NCBI RefSeq assembly: GCF_003987145.1
Contig: NZ_PIPL01000001.1
Span: 434,001-498,000 of the forward strand
Length of the DNA: 64,000 nucleotides
DNA from: Aliidiomarina minuta
GTDB lineage: Bacteria > Pseudomonadota > Gammaproteobacteria > Enterobacterales > Alteromonadaceae
Direction: 5' to 3'
A program made the translations under genes and the position numbers. Of the stretch, positions 60,511 to 64,000 are shown piece by piece. Under the pieces are notes generated by a model that saw only the letters and a program-made list of their open reading frames with translations, had not been told where the DNA came from and ran no database searches. Position 1 is the stretch's first letter. Every line of letters begins with the position of its first letter.

Positions 60511-60858
60511 TTATTCAGCTGGAAAGCCACGGGGCAGGCGACAATCACGAGCATCCTGAGCTAATTTTTCACGCCATAGCTGTTTAGCGGTCACGCCGGA
60601 AGCGGAGCTTTTGCCTTTACTCTTGGTTTTACTGGCGGGTGCCTTAGCTTTAGTCGCTTTACTGCTCGTCGCCGGTTTCTTACTGCTGCTTCCTTCCAGC
60701 TCCTGACGCCATTCGTCCAGTTGCGCCAGACGTATGTTTTTACCGTCATCAACACTGAACCACCCATTCGAGTCTTCAACTTTAGGGGCTTTGCCGTTGG
60801 CTTTTTTATAAGCGGCGCTGAACTCCTCAATGACTTTCTCTTTATCCAGTTTGCTCAT
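60511..60858 (-). CDS. Alteromonadales-type protein with Lys/Ala/Ser-rich linker
   Basis: 115 residues. The N-terminal ~55 residues form an alpha/beta segment (KVIEEFSAAYKKANGKAPKV then a GWFSVDDGKNIRLAQLDEW turn and helix). A low-complexity linker with repeats KATKAKAPASKTKSKGK follows, and the end is a short conserved helix (LWREKLAQDARDCRLPRGFP). The linker is basic, so it may bind nucleic acid; function unknown. GGAATATTCC-like start region; ATG at 60858. Confidence 0.75.
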   Translation of the reverse strand: MSKLDKEKVIEEFSAAYKKANGKAPKVEDSNGWFSVDDGKNIRLAQLDEWRQELEGSSSKKPATSSKATKAKAPASKTKSKGKSSASGVTAKQLWREKLAQDARDCRLPRGFPAE

Positions 60859-60981
60859 TGGAATATTCCTGTGTGTTACTATGTTTTGAATTGGTTTAAC
60901 TTTTTATACCTTGTTTTAACCTGACTGTCTATTGCGGTTAAAAAAAATACATTATAGCTGGCAAATTGGAGGTTTCCCTGT

Positions 60982-61737
60982 ATGCAGCGTTCAGTCTTGT
61001 TGCGCAGTCTGGAGCAATGGCTGCAGGCCCGAATGATCAAAGATTACTGCCCGAATGGGTTACAGGTTGAAGGGCGTGAAGAGATTAACAAGATAGTCAC
61101 CGGAGTCACGGCCAGTCAGGCGCTTATTGATGCTGCTATTGAAGTAAACGCAGATACGCTGCTGGTGCACCATGGTTATTTCTGGAAAGGTGAAGATGAG
61201 CGGGTTACCGGTATGAAAAAACGCCGCTTGAAGCAATTGCTGCAGCAGGATATGAACCTGATTGCCTACCACCTGCCTTTAGACATACAAGCTGAATTTG
61301 GCAATAACGCAGAGCTGGCCAGGTTACTTCAATTAGAGGAACTGCAGGCTTTGTCTGGTCTTAGTCCTGAAGGAATCGTGCAGCAGGGTGTGTTACCACA
61401 AGCCCTAACTGGCGAAACTTTTGCTGAGCAGCTTGAGGGCTTATTGCAGCGTCCTCTTACCGCCTCTCAGTTACATTCCTCGCTAATTAAAAAAGTCGCG
61501 CTTTGCACTGGTGGGGGACAAGGTTTTATCGAGGCTGCGGTTGAGTCCGGAGCTGATGCCTTTGTGACCGGTGAAGTTTCTGAGCAAACTATTCATATTG
61601 CGAGAGAGTGTGGTATTCATTTCTTCGCGGCTGGACACCATGCCACAGAGCGCTACGGCGTAAAGGCCCTGGGTGACAAAATTGCGGCTGAGTATGACGT
61701 TCAGGTGCAGTTTATAGACATTGATAATCCGGCCTGA
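60982..61737 (+). CDS. YbgI/NIF3-family dinuclear metal protein
   Basis: 251 residues: YCPNGLQVEGREEINKIVTG, TLLVHHGYFWKG (metal His), LPLDIQAEFGNNAELAR, CTGGGQGFIEAAVESGADAF, and FFAAGHHATERYGVK (metal His). Toroidal hexamer with two metal ions; family (DUF34) function unresolved, sometimes annotated as GTP cyclohydrolase 1 type 2 without proof. GGAGG ribosome site. Immediately upstream of cmoM. Confidence 0.96.
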   Translation: MQRSVLLRSLEQWLQARMIKDYCPNGLQVEGREEINKIVTGVTASQALIDAAIEVNADTLLVHHGYFWKGEDERVTGMKKRRLKQLLQQDMNLIAYHLPLDIQAEFGNNAELARLLQLEELQALSGLSPEGIVQQGVLPQALTGETFAEQLEGLLQRPLTASQLHSSLIKKVALCTGGGQGFIEAAVESGADAFVTGEVSEQTIHIARECGIHFFAAGHHATERYGVKALGDKIAAEYDVQVQFIDIDNPA

Positions 61738-61739
61738 CA

Positions 61740-62501
61740 ATGACTGACAGAAGCTTTGCGACCGATGTGTCGCGTTTTCAGAAAAATATTTATGACACTT
61801 CAAAAGGAATAATTCGCCAGACAGTATTGGCTGCGGATTTAAAAAGCCTGATTGAGGGGCAAAAGCCGTTGCGAGTGCTTGATGTAGGCGCTGGTATGGG
61901 GCAGGTAAACCAGTTATTTGCGCAGGCAGGGCATCAGGTAACACATACTGACATTGCCGCTGAAATGGTGCAGTTCGCCCAGCAGGCTCATACAGCGTCA
62001 GGGCTGCAGGCTCAATATCAATATTATCACTGCTCGTTGCAAGAGCTACCTGAAGTGTTGGCGGAACAGCCTCCTTTCGATATTATTCTATGCCACGCGG
62101 TGCTTGAATGGCTGGAGAACCCATTCGCTGCGCTGCGTCTGCTAAATAGCCTGCTGGCAGATAAGGGTTGGCTATCACTGATGTTTTACAACCGGGAAGC
62201 AAAAACTATGGCTAACCTGGTTTATGGTAATTTTGATTATGTGAATGCAGGTCTTAAGGTAAAGAAAAAAGTACGCTTTAGCCCGCAGCAGCCACTTAAC
62301 ATCAGTCAGGTAAAGAACTGGCTGATACAGCTACCGTTAACCTTGTGTGTTCACAGCGGTGTGCGCTGCATTCATGATTACCTGCGTGACCTGGAGCATC
62401 AGACACGAGATGATTTAATTACCATGGAACTGGCTTATCGTCGTCAGGAACCTTATCGACGCTTAGGCCGTTATCAGCATTTTCTACTTCGTAAAATTTA
62501 A
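61740..62501 (+). CDS. cmoM: tRNA 5-carboxymethoxyuridine methyltransferase CmoM
   Basis: 253 residues, SAM-dependent: VLDVGAGMGQVNQLFAQAGH, ILCHAVLEWLENPFAALR, SLMFYNREAKTMANLVYGNF and the C-terminal RRQEPYRRLGRYQHFL, all matching E. coli SmtA/CmoM. Methylates cmo5U34 to mcmo5U34 in some tRNAs. Starts 2 bp after ybgI. Confidence 0.95.
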   Translation: MTDRSFATDVSRFQKNIYDTSKGIIRQTVLAADLKSLIEGQKPLRVLDVGAGMGQVNQLFAQAGHQVTHTDIAAEMVQFAQQAHTASGLQAQYQYYHCSLQELPEVLAEQPPFDIILCHAVLEWLENPFAALRLLNSLLADKGWLSLMFYNREAKTMANLVYGNFDYVNAGLKVKKKVRFSPQQPLNISQVKNWLIQLPLTLCVHSGVRCIHDYLRDLEHQTRDDLITMELAYRRQEPYRRLGRYQHFLLRKI

Positions 62502-62518
62502 CCACAGGAGCAGCCTGA

Positions 62519-63394
62519 ATGAGTATTAAGGTAGCCTTTATCGGATTGGGCGTCATGGGATACCCCATGGCCGGACATTTGCAGAATGCCGGTTTTGACG
62601 TTTGTGTATATAACCGAACCGCCAGCAAAGCAGAAGCCTGGTGCGATGAGTTTGCGGGTCGTGCAGCGAGCACTCCCGCTATTGCAGCCGAAGATGCGCA
62701 TGCCGTTTTCGTATGTGTTGGTAACGACGACGATGTGCGCAGCGTAGTGTACGGAGATGATGGTGTATTGGCCGGTATTCCCGAAGGGGGAGTTTTAGTC
62801 GACCATACGACAGCATCTGCCGACCTGGCGCGTGAATTAGGTGAAGCTGCGGCTAAACAGGGGGTCAAATTCATGGACGCCCCGGTATCTGGCGGTCAGG
62901 CTGGAGCTGATAATGCCAAACTTACAGTGATGTTAGGTGGTGATGAAGAAACCCTGAGTATCATTGAACGTATGCTGCAGAGCTATTCTCATCACTACGG
63001 CTTGCAAGGGCCAGTAGGTAGTGGCCAGTTGGCTAAGATGGTAAATCAGATGTGTATAGCAGGGGTCTTACTGGGGCTGTCAGAAGGTCTGGCTTTTGGT
63101 AAACAGGCAGGTTTAGATCCTGAAGCCTTAATTGCAGCCATTAGTAAGGGCTCAGCAAACAGCTGGCAGATGGAGAACCGCTCGCATACTATGTGGAAAG
63201 GGGAATACGACTTTGGTTTTGCCGTTGACTGGATGCGCAAAGATTTGAATATTGCCATGCAGGAAGGTCGTAAGCAGGGCGCCACTATGCCTGGTAGTGC
63301 TTTGATTGATCAACTGTATGCAGAAGTTCAGAATATGGGTGGTAACCGCTGGGACACTTCGAGTCTGATGGCTCGCCTGGTACGCGATAAATAG
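62519..63394 (+). CDS. 3-hydroxyisobutyrate dehydrogenase-family oxidoreductase
   Basis: 291 residues: IGLGVMGYPMAGHLQNAGF (NAD(P) loop and Met), DAPVSGGQAGADNAKLTVML (substrate loop), GSGQLAKMVNQMCIAG with the catalytic Lys, and a helical C-domain. Beta-hydroxyacid dehydrogenase family; could use 3-hydroxyisobutyrate, glyoxylate/succinic semialdehyde or tartronate semialdehyde. Not in a valine-degradation operon, so the substrate is open. GGAG at 62507-62510. Confidence 0.9.
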   Translation: MSIKVAFIGLGVMGYPMAGHLQNAGFDVCVYNRTASKAEAWCDEFAGRAASTPAIAAEDAHAVFVCVGNDDDVRSVVYGDDGVLAGIPEGGVLVDHTTASADLARELGEAAAKQGVKFMDAPVSGGQAGADNAKLTVMLGGDEETLSIIERMLQSYSHHYGLQGPVGSGQLAKMVNQMCIAGVLLGLSEGLAFGKQAGLDPEALIAAISKGSANSWQMENRSHTMWKGEYDFGFAVDWMRKDLNIAMQEGRKQGATMPGSALIDQLYAEVQNMGGNRWDTSSLMARLVRDK

Positions 63395-63417
63395 CTACTA
63401 TCACTGCTGACAGTAAA

Positions 63418-63456
63418 TAAAAAAGGCCAGCTCGCAGAAACGGGCTGGCCTTTTTT
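63418..63456. terminator. Terminator between the dehydrogenase and DUF1329 genes
   Basis: AAAAGGCCAGC...GCTGGCCTTTTTT with a 12-nt loop; can act in both directions. Confidence 0.9.
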
Positions 63457-63473
63457 CGTCACGTATTCAGAAC

Positions 63474-64000
63474 TTAACGAATACCCATACGACGTAAAGC
63501 CTGGGTTGAGAAGTCACTACGGCGAGGTTCGATGTCGAAGTTCATATACTCGCGTTCTTCGTTAGCCAGTCCCAGAGAAATATAACGACCGTTGTTCAGG
63601 TCATATACTGACTCTGAGGCCATCCACGGCACGTCATTACCATAAAATTGCACATGGTAGGCCTGAGATACACGCCATAACTCGTCACGACCGTCATATT
63701 GATCAATAACAGAGGCTGTCCAGGTGTCTTCGTCGATATAGAAAGTACGGCGTGAATAAATCATACGCTCACCTTCTTTCAGACGTGCTTCAACCTTCCA
63801 TACCCGATGCAGTTCATAACGAACATGTTCAGGGTTCATATGGCCAGCATGAATGATGTCGTCATAAGACAGGTCGGTATCCAATAACTTATAATTATTG
63901 TACGGGATATACAGTTCCTGTTTACCGACGAGTTCCCAATCGTACTTATCAGGCGCGCCGTTATACATATCCAGCTGATCAGAGGTACGTAGACCATCAG
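63474..64000 (-). CDS. DUF1329 outer-membrane lipoprotein-sorting-like protein (3' part)
   Basis: Open from the right edge to a stop at 63474; 175 codons shown. The C-terminal part of DUF1329: DGLRTSDQLDMYNGAPDKYD, GKQELYIPYNNYKLLDTDLS, HAGHMNPEHVRYELHRVWKV, and RRTFYIDEDTWTASVIDQYD. LolA/B-like beta fold with aromatic pocket; exported protein linked to outer-membrane function in marine bacteria and pseudomonads. The N terminus and signal peptide lie beyond the window; the ATG at 63968 is internal. Confidence 0.93.
   Translation of the reverse strand, partial: DGLRTSDQLDMYNGAPDKYDWELVGKQELYIPYNNYKLLDTDLSYDDIIHAGHMNPEHVRYELHRVWKVEARLKEGERMIYSRRTFYIDEDTWTASVIDQYDGRDELWRVSQAYHVQFYGNDVPWMASESVYDLNNGRYISLGLANEEREYMNFDIEPRRSDFSTQALRRMGIR

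Overview
The window looks like a chromosomal segment of a marine gammaproteobacterium of the Alteromonadales, most likely an Idiomarinaceae member. The core block thrS-infC-rpmI-rplT-pheS-pheT-ihfA is the usual gammaproteobacterial order. Many single genes (DUF3080 lipoprotein, CPXCG protein, CmoM, YbgI, DUF1329 protein, ChrR/ECF sigma locus) are typical of Alteromonadales. Genus placement is inference from protein style, not a search result.

Layout. (1) 1-6200: a partial OsmC/YcaO-domain gene on the minus strand, katG, and a secreted PHP/CehA-type metallohydrolase. (2) 6450-16540: an accessory island. It holds integron gene cassettes without an integrase: six attC sites, seven cassettes (one of them a fused or damaged pair-boundary), two diverged 185-bp attI-like blocks, and an IS1111-type insertion sequence sitting exactly at one attI/cassette junction. 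Cassette cargo includes toxin-antitoxin pairs (HigBA with a broken toxin, DUF4160/DUF2442 with a broken first partner, BrnTA intact), a lipoprotein, membrane proteins, a cupin and a VOC protein. A non-cassette stretch (9255-13024) with a metallo-beta-lactamase-fold hydrolase and a divergent GlxA-type AraC regulator splits the array in two. (3) 16541-26535: accessory and poorly characterised genes, including a DUF748/AsmA-like protein, a DUF6624 protein, a PD-(D/E)XK nuclease, a three-gene cluster of coiled-coil unknowns, a PaiB-like protein and an outer-membrane protein. (4) 26600-36366: a stress-related region with an FeS-type photolyase, a RimK-like ligase with a class II glutamine amidotransferase, a divergent asparagine-synthase-like amidotransferase, two SDRs, a CBS protein, a DUF2383 protein and a CYP152-type P450. 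(5) 36389-49633: tRNA-Val(GAC), glutaminase, GGDEF/EAL protein, riboflavin synthase, EamA transporter and the thrS-ihfA translation block. (6) 49654-60143: an ECF sigma/ChrR pair, a LON-domain protein and a tightly coupled ten-gene operon (DUF523/DUF1722, photolyase, SnoaL, SDR, FAD oxidoreductase, DUF1365, cyclopropane synthase-like, DUF2878, chalcone-isomerase-like, DUF3833), which is the classic photo-oxidative/singlet-oxygen response set. (7) 60216-64000: housekeeping genes ybgI, cmoM, a 3-hydroxyisobutyrate dehydrogenase-family gene and the end of a DUF1329 gene.

How it fits together. Four candidate promoters share a TGATCC-like -35, exactly 16 bp of spacer and a CGTA/CGTT-type -10. They lie upstream of rpoE-chrR, the LON gene, the ten-gene operon and, 24 kb away, the FeS photolyase. 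This suggests one ECF11/ChrR regulon linking DNA photorepair with membrane-lipid modification. In the island, each cassette whose start and end are both intact begins with a heptamer that is the exact reverse complement of the one at its end. This defines the cassettes directly from the sequence, and the 3' non-coding end of the IS carries core-like heptamers that could be guide segments of a bridge/seek RNA.
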